The position numbers and the translations under genes were made by a program. Below the pieces are notes generated by a model. That model saw only the letters and a list, made by a program, of their open reading frames with translations, had not been told where the DNA came from and did no database searches. A DNA stretch of 64,000 nucleotides from JAXGXJ01 sp963829545 (GTDB taxonomy: Bacteria > Actinomycetota > Thermoleophilia > RBG-16-64-13), in the NCBI GenBank assembly GCA_963829545.1, contig CAWHIX010000014.1:1-64000 (forward strand), read 5' to 3'. Shown one piece after another: positions 36,293 through 45,384 of this stretch (positions are counted from its first letter, which is position 1; each line of letters opens with the position of its first letter).

Positions 36293-38275
36293 CTATTCTG
36301 CGGCCGCTGCTACCGCTGCGACCGGTTCCGGCGCGGGGCTCTTGACCCGCACGGGCTGCTCTTCCATCATGTCCGGCTTGGTGAACTTCGAGACCAGGTA
36401 GATGGCCAGGAAGCTCAGGGGGATGGAGATGATGCCGGGGTTCTTGAGCGGGAAGGGGGCATCGGCCGGGTTGAGGCCGTAGAGTTCCCAGGCCGTCGGG
36501 GAGAAGGCGATGAGACCCACCGAGACCACGATGCCCACGACGATGGATGCGACCATGCCCGAAGAGGTGGTCCGCTTCCAGAACAGCATCATGATGATGC
36601 AGGGCAGGTTCGCGGAGGCGGCCACGGCGAAGGCCAGACCGACGAGGAAGGAGACGTTGACGCCCTGGAACGCTATCCCCAGAAGGATGGCGATGGCGCC
36701 GACCACGAAGGCCGAGATGCGACCGGCCATCACCTTCTGCTTGTCGTTCTTGATCAGTCCACCGAAGCGGTCCATGAGGTCGTGGGCCACGGCGCCCGAA
36801 GCGGCGATTATGAGACCGCTCACCGTTCCCAACACGGTCGCGAAGGCGATGGCCGAGATCATGGCGAACAGGAAGGTCCCGAACGACGCCGCCAGCAGAG
36901 GCGCCGACATGTTGTTGTCAAGCGGGTTGACCGTGTTGCTGGTCATTGCCCCCAGACCCAGGAAGAGGGTCAGGATATAGAAGAAGCCGATGGCCGCGAT
37001 GGCCACCACAGTCGACTTCCGGGCCGCTCTCTGGCTGGGCACCGTGTAGTAACGGATGAGGATGTGGGGGAGAGCCGCGGTTCCCAAGAAGAGGGCGATC
37101 ATGAGCGACACGAAGTCGACGCGGTCGAGCAGAGAGCCCTCGAGCTTGAACAGCTGACCCGGCTTGACTACGGTGTTACCCGGGACCGGGTTCTGATAGA
37201 ACACCGTCACTTCGTCGGCGCCGTCAGTGAAGTGCGTGGTCTTCCATAGGACGACCGTGCTCTCGGGGTCACCGATGAGGGCCAGGAACTTGAAGGGGTT
37301 CACCGGTCCCGTCTGCGTGTCCATGTCTCCGGCGATGGAGCTCATGTGGCTGACCTGCCGCAGCTTGTTGTCGTCTGAGGCCGGAGCACCGTTGTAGTAC
37401 TTGGTGCCGTCCTCCTTGATTACCTGCTCCTGGTTCTCGTGAAGGGTCACGCCGGTGTCGGCGATGTCGGCCTTCCACCAGGTGGCGAGGTCGCCCTGCT
37501 GCAGCTTGACGAAGGTGAGGGTCTTGTCCTTCACCGTCACTTCTTGCTGACCGACTACCTCGTAGGCTGGGTCGTCAGGCGCGATGGTGTCACCCGTCTG
37601 CGTAGCGGTGATGGTCTTGTAGTGGTAGAAGGGGACCCGTCCCCCCTGGTCCGGTTCCGTGTCGAGACCGCGTACACACAGGGCCACCACGATGATGAGG
37701 GCGAACAGGATCAGCAGCGAGCCCTTGATGAACTGCACGTAGGTGGTGGAGGTCATACCCGCGGTGGCCACGATGGTGATAACGATCGCGCCGACGAGGA
37801 CCACGCCCACCCATTGCGGGAAGCCCAGAAGCGGCTGGATGAGCACCCCGGCACCCACCATCTGGGGGATGAGGTAGAAGATAGACACTATCAGGGTGGC
37901 AATAGCCGCGAAGAGCTTGATCTTGCGCTTGTTGAACTTGGCGTCGAGCGCGTCGGTGAAGGTGTAGCGTCCCAACCGGCGCATAGGCTCGGCCACGATG
38001 AACAGAGCCACCACCCAACCGGCCAGGTAGCCGATGGAGTAGAGGAAGCCGTCGTAGCCCGAGGTGGCGATCATGCCGCAGATCCCCAGGAAGGAAGCCG
38101 CCGACAGATAGTCGCCGGCGAAGGCGATGCCGTTCACTCCCCAGTGAATGCGCCCCCCAGCCGCGTAGTAACCGCTGGCGGAACGGGAACGGCGGGCGCT
38201 GTAGAAGGATACGAAGAGGACCAGGCCTACGATGATGACGAAGATGACTACGGCGAGACCTTGTACGTCGCCCAT
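36293..38275 (-). CDS. actP: Cation/acetate symporter (ActP family)
   Basis: A 660-residue sodium:solute symporter with about thirteen helices. ASGYYAAGGRIHWGVNGIAF and GDYLSAASFLGICGMIATSG are the ActP N-terminal signature, and LPHILIRYYTVPSQRAARKS the central one. A hydrophilic insert of about 170 residues (roughly 210-380, VRGLDTEPDQGG to VKPGQLFKL) between two helices is much longer than in E. coli ActP but occurs in actinobacterial and delta-proteobacterial homologues. The start at 38275 has GGAAGG 8 bases upstream. It is cotranscribed with the DUF485 gene, as yjcH-actP is in E. coli. Confidence 0.93.
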   Translation of the reverse strand: MGDVQGLAVVIFVIIVGLVLFVSFYSARRSRSASGYYAAGGRIHWGVNGIAFAGDYLSAASFLGICGMIATSGYDGFLYSIGYLAGWVVALFIVAEPMRRLGRYTFTDALDAKFNKRKIKLFAAIATLIVSIFYLIPQMVGAGVLIQPLLGFPQWVGVVLVGAIVITIVATAGMTSTTYVQFIKGSLLILFALIIVVALCVRGLDTEPDQGGRVPFYHYKTITATQTGDTIAPDDPAYEVVGQQEVTVKDKTLTFVKLQQGDLATWWKADIADTGVTLHENQEQVIKEDGTKYYNGAPASDDNKLRQVSHMSSIAGDMDTQTGPVNPFKFLALIGDPESTVVLWKTTHFTDGADEVTVFYQNPVPGNTVVKPGQLFKLEGSLLDRVDFVSLMIALFLGTAALPHILIRYYTVPSQRAARKSTVVAIAAIGFFYILTLFLGLGAMTSNTVNPLDNNMSAPLLAASFGTFLFAMISAIAFATVLGTVSGLIIAASGAVAHDLMDRFGGLIKNDKQKVMAGRISAFVVGAIAILLGIAFQGVNVSFLVGLAFAVAASANLPCIIMMLFWKRTTSSGMVASIVVGIVVSVGLIAFSPTAWELYGLNPADAPFPLKNPGIISIPLSFLAIYLVSKFTKPDMMEEQPVRVKSPAPEPVAAVAAAAE

Positions 38276-38276
38276 G

Positions 38277-38567
38277 TCAGACCTTCCTCTCACCTTCGAA
38301 GGTCTTCTCGTGGCGCGTGCAGGCCCAGTTGTAGGCTATGGCCAGCAAGAAGGCGATGATGATGAGGGCGAAGCCGTAGACGATGGCCAGGTTCAGCCCG
38401 GCGAACATCTCGGTGCCCATGGCCGAAGGCCAGGCCACGTTGATGATTATGAAGACGACATAGAGGATGCCGTAGAACAACAGCATCCAGAGCCCCAGAC
38501 GTCTCTTGTAGGCAGCAGCGTCATCGACGCCGTGCTCGTTATGGGCCGGCTCGTGGAGCATGCGCAT
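38277..38567 (-). CDS. DUF485 (YjcH-like) inner-membrane protein
   Basis: A small two-helix protein (LGLWMLLFYGILYVVFIIIN and IVYGFALIIIAFLLAIAYNW) typical of the DUF485 subunit that accompanies ActP-type symporters. The open frame begins at 38567, but the GGGGGG is adjacent to that ATG; the second ATG at 38561 has better spacing and may be the real start (94 residues). One base separates it from actP. Confidence 0.88.
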   Translation of the reverse strand: MRMLHEPAHNEHGVDDAAAYKRRLGLWMLLFYGILYVVFIIINVAWPSAMGTEMFAGLNLAIVYGFALIIIAFLLAIAYNWACTRHEKTFEGERKV

Positions 38568-38758
38568 CCCCCCTCGATTGGTCGCGGCGGTCTTTTCCCG
38601 GGACCGCCCGTGTTTCTTGTGACAACAGAACGTAACGATTGCCCGGGCTATTGTGGGTGGTGGGCGCTGTGAATGTCAAGCCCTGGGATTCATCCGAATG
38701 GGAGGGGCGTTTCACAACTGAGACGAGTGAGCCGTGTCGGGTCTGGGAGCGGCTGCGC

Positions 38759-38764
38759 TAGAAT
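38759..38764 (+). promoter_or_regulatory. -10 box of rlmH, near-leaderless
   Basis: TAGAAT ends 9 bases before the rlmH ATG and no ribosome site is visible, so transcription would begin at or next to the start codon. The -35 region is weak. Confidence 0.35.
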
Positions 38765-38773
38765 CATCCCATC

Positions 38774-39235
38774 ATGCGTGCAACCTTCGTCTGCGTGGGG
38801 AGACTCAGCCGCGAGTACGGGGCGGTATGGCAGCACTACGAGAGGCTGCTGCGGCCCTACTCATCGCTCGAGGTCTTCGAGATCCCCGAGTCGCCGCTTT
38901 CTCTGGGAGAGGATCAGGCCCGCAGCAGGGACTCCGCGGCCCTCGCGACGCTGCTGCGCTCCGGCGCCTTCACGGTGGCTCTCGACCTGAGGGGAGTGGA
39001 GCACTCGTCGGAGGGTTGGAGCGCGTTCCTGGCCGAGAAGAAGCTGCACGGCCATAGTCACTTCCAGTTTATACTGGGGGGTGCCGCGGGACTGGATGAC
39101 AGCGTCCTGTCGGCCGCGGATGCCCGGTGGTCGCTCGCGAGACTGACCTTTCCCCACCAGATGGCACGATGCATCGTCCTGGAGCAGTACTATCGGGCCT
39201 TCCGGATAGAACGGGGCGAGCCGTATCACCACTAG
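38774..39235 (+). CDS. rlmH: 23S rRNA pseudouridine-1915 N3-methyltransferase
   Basis: RlmH is a SPOUT (alpha/beta knot) methyltransferase acting on 70S ribosomes. The 153-residue product is of normal length. It has the central LDLRGVEHSSEGWSAFL, the SAM-binding knot FQFILGGAAGLDDSVL, LARLTFPHQMARCIVLEQYY and the characteristic C-terminal EPYHH (family norm PYHK/H). Intact. No other translation gene is adjacent. Confidence 0.95.
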   Translation: MRATFVCVGRLSREYGAVWQHYERLLRPYSSLEVFEIPESPLSLGEDQARSRDSAALATLLRSGAFTVALDLRGVEHSSEGWSAFLAEKKLHGHSHFQFILGGAAGLDDSVLSAADARWSLARLTFPHQMARCIVLEQYYRAFRIERGEPYHH

Positions 39236-39316
39236 AAGCGAGGAGCGGATGCCGGAAGGCGAGGCGGCCGGGATGGCGGAGGCGACCGAGGCAACCCAGC
39301 GGGGTTCGGTGGGGCT

Positions 39317-40334
39317 ATGCGCCGTGAAGTGAGGTCCGGTCTGCTGGTCATCACCGCCTTCGTCGTGGCGGTGATAATCGGCACCGTCGGTTTCATGGTC
39401 ATCGAGGGCTGGAGCCTCCTCGACGCGGTCTATATGACCATAACCACCATCTTCACGGTGGGTTTCGGAGAGGTGCATCCCCTCTCCACGGCGGGATCGG
39501 TCTTCACCCTCCTGTTGATCGTGGGTGGAGTAGGGGTGATCTTCTACGGCATCGGGGTGATGGCGGAGTTCATCATCGGGGATCAGCTTTCGGGACTGTT
39601 CCGAGGAAGGGCGGTAAGGAAACAGGTGGAGAAGCTGAAGGATCATCACATAATCTGCGGCTACGGACGGGTCGGGCAGGCGATCGCCCGCCAGTTCGCC
39701 GCGAGCAAGGCCCCCTTCGTGGTCATCGACACCGACACGGAAGCTCTGGAGGCTGCGAGACAGGCCGGTTTTCTGGGCGTGCGAGGCGACGCGAGTTCTG
39801 ACGAGGTCCTGGAGGCGGCCGGCATCCGCGCGGCCAAGGGTCTGGTGGCCGCGCTCGGGTTCCGACGCCGCCAACATCTTCGTGACTCTGTCCGCCCGCG
39901 TTCTCAACCCCACCCTTCTCATCGTGGCCCGAGCCGGTTCCGATGACACCGTGAGCAAGCTGGAGAGGGCGGGAGCCGACCGCGTGGTGACTCCCTACGG
40001 CATCGGGGGCAAGCGCATGGCCTCCCTGCTGCTGAAGCCGCTGGTGAGCGATTATTTCGAGGTGGTCACGGGCGGAGGGGAGTTGGAGTTCCTGGTGGAG
40101 GAGTTCGCTCTCGCCGACGGCTGCCCCGCCGTGGGCCAGTCGATCCAGGAACTCGACGTGCGCAAGCGCACCGGCGCGACCATCCTGGCCGTGCGGCACG
40201 AGCAGGGCCGATTCGATACCAATCCGTCTCCGGAACTCATGCTGCAGCCCGGAGACATGATGATCGCCATCGGGACACAGACGGACATAACCAGGTTGGA
40301 GGCTCTGCTCAGTGCGTCTCCGGACCGCGGCTGA
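39317..40334 (+). CDS. Two-TM potassium channel with RCK (TrkA-N/TrkA-C) domains, one frameshift
   Basis: Two helices flank a pore loop whose filter reads TTIFTVGFGEVHPLS (TVGFG). The cytoplasmic part begins HHIICGYGRVGQAIARQF, a Rossmann NAD-type RCK domain; an indel near 39857 shifts the frame inside ALGSDAANIFVTLSARVLNP. The TrkA-C domain (residues about 250-335) ends in PGDMMIAIGTQTDITRLEAL. The architecture is that of MthK-like ligand-gated K+ channels. It ends 17 bases before argS. Confidence 0.9.
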
Positions 40335-40351
40335 GAGGAGACCGGAGACAG

Positions 40352-42197
40352 GTGCTTGTTGAGCGCGTACGCAAGACTATAGAGGAGTGGGCCGCGGAAG
40401 AAGGGTGGGACGACCTGCCTGTCTGCGAACTGGAGCGGCCGGCCCAGGAATCCCACGGCGACTACGCCACGCCCTTCTGCATGCAGGCCGCCAAGTCCCT
40501 ACGCAAACCCCCGCGCGCCCTGGCCGAGCGACTGCGCGAGCGTGTACTCGCGGACCCTGATCTGTCGGGGTTGGTGGAGAAGGTGGAGATCGCGGGACCG
40601 GGATTCCTGAACTTCACCCTGAGCAGCAGGGCCTTCACCCAGGCCGTGGTCCAGATGCTCGAGCAGGGCGAGACCATCGGCGCAGGAGTGCAGAAGCCCC
40701 ACCCGCGCGTCAACCTGGAGTTCGTGAGCGTCAATCCCAACGGACCTCTACATGTGGGGCACGGCCGCTACGCGGCGTACGGAGACGCTCTGAAGCGCCT
40801 GCTGAGGTTCAGTGGCTACGACGTGGCCACGGAGTTCTACATCAACGATTTCGGCCGGCAGATGGACCGTTTCGGCCGGAGTGTCGCGGCACGGTATGCG
40901 CAGTCGTTCGGGGTCGACCTCTCAGTGCCCTCGGACGGTTACCAGGGAGACTACGTCCTGGATATCGCCGCTGAGGTCCGGGACGAGGTGGGGGACCGCT
41001 GGGTCTCGGCTCTGATGCAGGCGGCCTCCGCGTCGGCGGCCGCTGCCGCACAGGCGGCCTCTGCTGTGCGAGGCGGCGGTAGCCGTCCCCGCGGTGGAGA
41101 CGGTAGCGCTCGGGGAGCCGGCGGCCCCAGAGGGCGACGACGCAGCCGAGGGGCAGTTCGAGGAAGAGGGGGATGGGGAAGAGGCCGGAGAATGGCCCTC
41201 CACTCCCGCCGTGCAGGAGGCCACAGCCTTCTTCCGCGCCCGCGGTTGCGCCCTCATGCTCGAGGCTATGAGTGCGGAGCTTCGCGACTTCGGCGTGGAG
41301 TTCGACTGCTGGTTCAGCGAGACGACCCTACATGACGGCGGCCGGCTGGAACGGGTCGTCGACCGGCTCGTCGAGAGCGGAGAGGCCTATCGTGAGGGCG
41401 AGGCCGTGTGGCTGCGCACGACCGCTCGGGGCGACGACAAGGACCGGGTCCTTATCCGCAGCAACGGCCGCCCCACCTACTTCGCGGCCGACATCGCCTA
41501 TCACGAAGACAAGCTCGAGCGCGGTTTCGAGCACCTCATCAACATCTGGGGGGCGGACCATCACGGCTACGTCCCGCGCATGAAGGCGGCCGTGGAGATC
41601 CTGGCCGGGCGGCCGGGGGTGCTCGAGGTCATCATCGGCCAGTTGGTGAACCTTCTGGAAGAGGGCGAGCTGCGGCAGATGTCCACCCGACGGGGGGAGA
41701 TGGTGACGCTCGCTGAGCTGATTCAGGCCGTCGGCGCGGATGCGGCCCGCTTCTTCCTGGTCATGCGTTCGCCGGATCAGACGCTCGATCTCGACATCGC
41801 CCTCGCGCGCCAGCAGTCGCAGGAGAACCCGGTCTACTACGTGCAGTACGCGCACGCTCGTATCGCCAGCATCCTGCGCAACATGCCGGCGGACGCCGTG
41901 CCGGCAGTCGGCGAGGAGCCGGAGGTCTTCGCCTCCCCGTACGAGAGGGGGCTCATCAAGCGCTTGGAGAGCTTCTCGTCCGTGGCTCAGGACGCCGCCG
42001 AACGTCGGTCGCCCCATCGCATAGCGGCGTATGCGCAGGAGCTGGCGGGCGACTTCCACGTGTTCTACAAGCATTGCCGCGTCATCGGCACAGAGCCGGC
42101 CATCGCTTCGTCGCGCCTGGCGCTGTGTCTGGTCAGCAAGCGGGTGATAGCCCGCTGCCTGGACCTGCTGGGTGTGGGCGCTCCCGAGAACATGTAA
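40352..42197 (+). CDS. argS: Arginyl-tRNA synthetase with acidic insertion, frameshifted
   Basis: Class I synthetase. The N-terminal additional domain is at residues 1-110. The HIGH motif reads NPNGPLHVGHGRYAAYGDAL. RQMSTRRGE stands for KMSK, and the C-terminal anticodon-binding DALR domain ends LGVGAPENM. One frameshift lies near 41060 in an Ala-rich stretch. Between about residues 220 and 285 there is a low-complexity Ala then Glu/Asp-rich insertion (GDDAAEGQFEEEGDGEEAGE) not normally present in ArgS. The start is a GTG. Position upstream of lysA-hom-thrC-rho matches the actinobacterial order. Confidence 0.93.
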
Positions 42198-42206
42198 GGA
42201 GGGCGG

Positions 42207-43064
42207 GTGCCCGAACTGCCCGAGGTCGAGACCGTCCGGCGTCAGTTGGCGTCCGCGATTTCGGGACTGTCCTTTGTGGCGGTGGAGCAGGCGGAGCCTT
42301 TCATACTGCGTGACTGCAGCGAGGAGGAACTGCGCCGGCTGCTGCCGGGAATGCTCGTGGATGATGTGGGTCGTCTGGGGAAGTTCATCCTCATCCGTCT
42401 TGCGGGACCGGTCACGCGCTTCCTCACGCTTCACCTGGGGATGACCGGGCAGGTCCTGGTGCACGGGCCCGAGTCCGGCAACGCGGCCTGTCTGCCGTCG
42501 CAGGCGCATCCACACACGCGTTTTCTGTTCCGGCTGGAGGACGCCGTCGGCAACGTCACCTGCTTGGAGTTCCGCGACGCGCGCAAGTTCGGTCGGGTTC
42601 ACCTGACGCCGGCAACCTGGCCCTCCCGGCTGGAGGCCCTCGGTCCCGACGCCTGGCTGGGAGACTGGGATGCCGCATACCTTGCCCGGCGACTGGAGGG
42701 CCGGCGGGTGCCGCTCAAAGCCTTCCTGCTCGACCAGCGTCACCTTGCCGGCATCGGCAACATCTACGCCGACGAGATCCTGTGGTGGGTGGGGCTCAGC
42801 CCGCTGCGGCCCGCCGGCTCCCTCCACGCAGAGGAGGTGTTGCGGCTGGCCGGCGAGATCCCGCGGCGCCTGGAGGAGGGGGTGCGCCGGCTGGGATGCA
42901 CCCTGTCCGACTTCGTAGACACGGACGGCAAGCCCGGGACCTTTCAGGAGAATCTGCGGGCCTATGGCAGGCAAGGGCTTCCCTGCTCCCGCTGTGGAGC
43001 GATCATGGTACGCGTGGTCATCGCCGGCAGGGGCACGGCCTACTGCCCCGGCTGTCAGCGCTAA
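42207..43064 (+). CDS. mutM: Formamidopyrimidine-DNA glycosylase
   Basis: Base-excision repair enzyme for 8-oxoguanine and formamidopyrimidines. After the GTG start the protein reads PELPEVETVRR, giving the catalytic Pro1 and Glu2. LGKFILIRL carries the conserved lysine, and HLAGIGNIYADEILW the helix-two-turn-helix. The zinc finger is PCSRCG and YCPGCQR at the C-terminus. 285 residues, intact. It starts 9 bases after argS with GGAGGG as ribosome site. A MutM identity is favoured over Nei because of the PELPEVET start. Confidence 0.95.
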   Translation: MPELPEVETVRRQLASAISGLSFVAVEQAEPFILRDCSEEELRRLLPGMLVDDVGRLGKFILIRLAGPVTRFLTLHLGMTGQVLVHGPESGNAACLPSQAHPHTRFLFRLEDAVGNVTCLEFRDARKFGRVHLTPATWPSRLEALGPDAWLGDWDAAYLARRLEGRRVPLKAFLLDQRHLAGIGNIYADEILWWVGLSPLRPAGSLHAEEVLRLAGEIPRRLEEGVRRLGCTLSDFVDTDGKPGTFQENLRAYGRQGLPCSRCGAIMVRVVIAGRGTAYCPGCQR

Positions 43065-43119
43065 GGGGCGATGAAGGCGAGCGGCGCGCGGAGCGCGCGA
43101 TGACTGGGGGAGTGGGAGC

Positions 43120-43148
43120 AAAAGCGAGCCCCGAGTGCACTCGCTTTT
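43120..43148 (+). terminator. Terminator after mutM
   Basis: AAAAGCGAG (43120-43128) pairs with CTCGCTTTT (43140-43148). The right arm ends in a short T run. The left arm overlaps the start of repeat copy B. Confidence 0.7.
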
Positions 43149-43270
43149 CGTCTGTCAACAGTTCTCACTTCGCACCCGCTTCGCTGTACTACGCGGTCAT
43201 TTGTCTCCGCGGTTCCTCTGCGGGTCCCCTTGTAAGCTCCTCGGACGATGCGTCTGAACTCTCGGGACTC
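43126..43270. repeat. Dispersed repeat, copy B
   Basis: Ends GAGCCCCGAGTG (43126-43137) and CTCTCGGGACTC (43259-43270) are imperfect inverted repeats. The inner 43184-43211 is the exact complement of 11152-11179. It lies in the noncoding stretch between mutM and tRNA-Gly, where no protein gene is visible. Confidence 0.6.
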
Positions 43271-43434
43271 TGTTACGTATTCTACTCACGACGGGAGCCG
43301 AGTCAAGACCTTCCGGCAGCCTTGGCTGATTGAAAAAGACGCAGCTTGCGGACGGCTCCGGCGGACGTGGTTTCCGCCTCGAGCGGACAGGGACCGTATG
43401 TTAAAATATGGCCCTCAGAAGCTCGGTCGCCCGA

Positions 43435-43507
43435 GCGGAGTTAACTCAGTTGGTAGAGTGCCAGCTTCCCAAGCTGGATGTCGCGGGTTCGAACCCCGTA
43501 CTCCGCT
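43435..43507 (+). tRNA. tRNA-Gly (anticodon CCC)
   Basis: The cloverleaf is complete: acceptor GCGGAGT/ACTCCGC, D stem ACTC/GAGT, anticodon stem CCAGC/GCTGG with loop TTCCCAA (anticodon 43468-43470), and T stem GCGGG/CCCGT with TTCGAAC. The discriminator is T and no CCA is encoded. An AT-rich TTAAAATAT about 30 bases upstream probably supplies the -10 box. Confidence 0.96.
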
Positions 43508-43622
43508 CCTTCTTCCCCCTCACCCGCCGGCTCCTGGGGGCGTCATGTGCATGCACCTGGGTCGGCGATCGCCGGAGCGCCGCACGTATCGGAGATGCCT
43601 CGTCTATTGAGCGCTCCCTCAC

Positions 43623-43651
43623 TTGTGGCGATGTGCTTGGTTGGGTAGGAT
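43623..43651 (+). promoter_or_regulatory. Probable promoter of the CsoR/CstR-type gene
   Basis: TTGTGG (43623-43628), 17 bases, then TAGGAT (43646-43651). It lies 32 bases before the chosen GTG start. Confidence 0.45.
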
Positions 43652-43682
43652 GTTCGAGACGGGAACACGGAGGAGGTTCGAG

Positions 43683-43988
43683 GTGGCAGAAGACGGGGCA
43701 GTCCCCGGGCAGACCGCCCGCGATGAGCAGACTCGCATCCTGAACCGGCTGGCGCGGATCGAAGGACAGGTCCGCGGGGTCCAGCGAATGATCGAGGAGG
43801 GCAAGGACTGCGAGCAGACCCTCACCCAGTTGGCCGCCATCCGCTCCGCGCTCGATCAGGTGGGCATCCACCTCATAAGCAGCCGTATGCAGGAATGCCT
43901 CGAATGCGAAATCGCCGCGACCGTCGACCCCGAGGTCATGGAGAAGGCCTTCGAGATCTTCTTCAAGTACGTCCGCTGCATCAAGTAG
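43683..43988 (+). CDS. CsoR/FrmR-family (DUF156) repressor, CstR-like
   Basis: A 101-residue all-helical repressor. The GTG at 43683 is chosen for its GGAGGAGG site. Family blocks: ILNRLARIEGQVRGVQRMIE, CEQTLTQLAAIRSALDQVGI and ISSRMQECLE. Two cysteines align with the CsoR pair (C43 and C72). The histidine that completes the Cu(I) site four residues before the second cysteine is Arg68 here. Loss of that ligand with both cysteines kept is the pattern of CstR persulfide sensors rather than copper-binding CsoR. No copper ATPase or rhodanese gene is adjacent to confirm. The 3' end overlaps the convergent hydrolase by 8 bases. Confidence 0.85.
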   Translation: MAEDGAVPGQTARDEQTRILNRLARIEGQVRGVQRMIEEGKDCEQTLTQLAAIRSALDQVGIHLISSRMQECLECEIAATVDPEVMEKAFEIFFKYVRCIK

Positions 43989-44772
43989 CTTGATCTCGGC
44001 GCTCCTGCCACGTCAGGCAGGAGCGGAGCCAATCGAGCGTGTACCGATGTATCTCCTGGTCGTGCTGGGCCGACGTGTGCGATCCCCCCGGTAGGGCCAT
44101 CAGGGTCGCGGGACCCCTTAGGGCCTGCGTGAGACGTAACGAGTGCTCGAAAGGCACGACGTCGTCGCCGCGGGCGTGTACGAGTAAGACGGGAGCGGAC
44201 ACCCGGGAGGCCAGGCCAAGGCTGTCCTGGGCGCCGAAGTAAGCACGCAACGCCCCGGTGTCCCACAGGGGGCGCTCGCCCTCCGACCCGGCGGTACTCC
44301 CGACGGCCCATACGGCCGTCTCGCGTTCGTCGATGGCGTCGAGTATCACCTGCTCGCCGGCCGGACACAGAAGCGCCAGGGCGGCAAAACCGCCCTCCAC
44401 GGCAGCCTTGAGGCCGTAGAACCCACCCATGCTGGAGCCTCGATAGCAGATCTCCCCGGCGTCCACGAACGGAAGAGTGCGCAGATGGCGGGCGGCCGCA
44501 AAGAGGTCGTGCTCCAGGGGACCGTCAGCAAGTCCTTCGCTCTCACCGTGCCCACGGAAGTCGACCGCCACCACCACGAAGCCGCCCGCGCAGGCGAGCC
44601 GGCAGAACTCGTCGTGGTTACCGCGGCGGCTGCCGGCGCCATGTCCCACAACCAGTCCCGGTGCCCTCCCGTGGGAGGGCAGAGAGGGGAGGTAGAGGGT
44701 CGCGGCAAGCTCCAGGACGGGCGGCCTGCCGGCATCCGGGGACGACAGCAAAGTGATGTCGCCTATGACCAT
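43981..44772 (-). CDS. Alpha/beta hydrolase (dienelactone hydrolase/acylaminoacyl peptidase-like)
   Basis: 263 residues. LVVGHGAGSRRGNHDEFCRL forms the oxyanion region, GSSMGGFYGLKAA the nucleophile elbow, ARGDDVVPFEHS supplies the acid and PGGSHTSAQHD the histidine. AVDFRGHGESEG is a typical second conserved loop. It is a cytosolic serine hydrolase of unknown substrate. It lies 3 bases downstream of hpt on the same strand. Confidence 0.82.
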   Translation of the reverse strand: MVIGDITLLSSPDAGRPPVLELAATLYLPSLPSHGRAPGLVVGHGAGSRRGNHDEFCRLACAGGFVVVAVDFRGHGESEGLADGPLEHDLFAAARHLRTLPFVDAGEICYRGSSMGGFYGLKAAVEGGFAALALLCPAGEQVILDAIDERETAVWAVGSTAGSEGERPLWDTGALRAYFGAQDSLGLASRVSAPVLLVHARGDDVVPFEHSLRLTQALRGPATLMALPGGSHTSAQHDQEIHRYTLDWLRSCLTWQERRDQAT

Positions 44773-44775
44773 GGT

Positions 44776-45384
44776 CTAGAAGAGCCCGCTTTCGGATCCC
44801 ACGTGCAGGTAGGCGATGTAGGGGATGTTGCGAAACGACTGGCGGTCGTCGAAGCCGTATCCCACCAGGAAATCGTCGGGCACTTCGAAACCGCGGTAGC
44901 GCACGTCGAACTCCACCAGTCTCTGCTCGGGGCGGTCCAGCAGAGTGCAGACCTCCAGGGAGCGCGGTCGGCGCAGACTGAGCGAGCGCAGGATGTAGTG
45001 AAGGGTGAGGCCGGTGTCGATTATGTCTTCGACGATGAGTACGTTCTTGTCCCTGACCGGTTGGTCGAGGTCCTTGAGAAAGCGGATGGCCTTCTTGCCC
45101 GCCTCGCGATGTTCCTGGACGTAAGAGCTGATGGCCAGGAAGTCCATCTCCAGAGGCAGATCGATGGCCCGGGCCAGATCGGCCATGAAGTATATGGCGC
45201 CCTTGAGGATGGAGATGAGGAGCAGGCCGTCACCCTGGTAGTCGCGGGTGATCTCCGCCCCCATCTCTCTGACCCGAGCGCGGATGGTCTCCTCGCTCAG
45301 GAACACAGCGCCCACCCGGTCTCCATAGGGATGGTCGGCGCTCACGTGGTGATGGGTCGCCTCGCCGGGCGAAACGCCGCTCAC
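44776..45384 (-). CDS. hpt: Hypoxanthine(-guanine) phosphoribosyltransferase
   Basis: Purine salvage enzyme. The PRPP-binding motif is VLIVEDIIDTGLTLHYILR. LLISILKGAIYFMADLARAI and LDFxxISSY-type residues (MDFLAISSYV) precede it, and FLVGYGFDDRQSFRNIPYIA is the standard C-terminal block. 202 residues with an N-terminal extension of about 25 residues that may be non-native; the first ATG overlaps the stop of the upstream nuclease-like gene. In many actinobacteria hpt lies next to tilS and ftsH; here it does not. Confidence 0.94.
   Translation of the reverse strand: MSGVSPGEATHHHVSADHPYGDRVGAVFLSEETIRARVREMGAEITRDYQGDGLLLISILKGAIYFMADLARAIDLPLEMDFLAISSYVQEHREAGKKAIRFLKDLDQPVRDKNVLIVEDIIDTGLTLHYILRSLSLRRPRSLEVCTLLDRPEQRLVEFDVRYRGFEVPDDFLVGYGFDDRQSFRNIPYIAYLHVGSESGLF

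Noticed and set aside
36293..38359. Long plus-strand open frames opposite actP
   Set aside because: The minus-strand ActP has hydrophobic helices and signature motifs throughout; the plus frames are highly charged shadows.
41328..43121. 597-residue minus-strand open frame
   Set aside because: It is antisense to argS and mutM, both of which are certain from catalytic motifs.
43683..43988. Nickel or formaldehyde sensor (RcnR/FrmR)
   Set aside because: The N-terminal histidine/proline ligands of those groups are not evident; the two-cysteine pattern without His fits CstR better.
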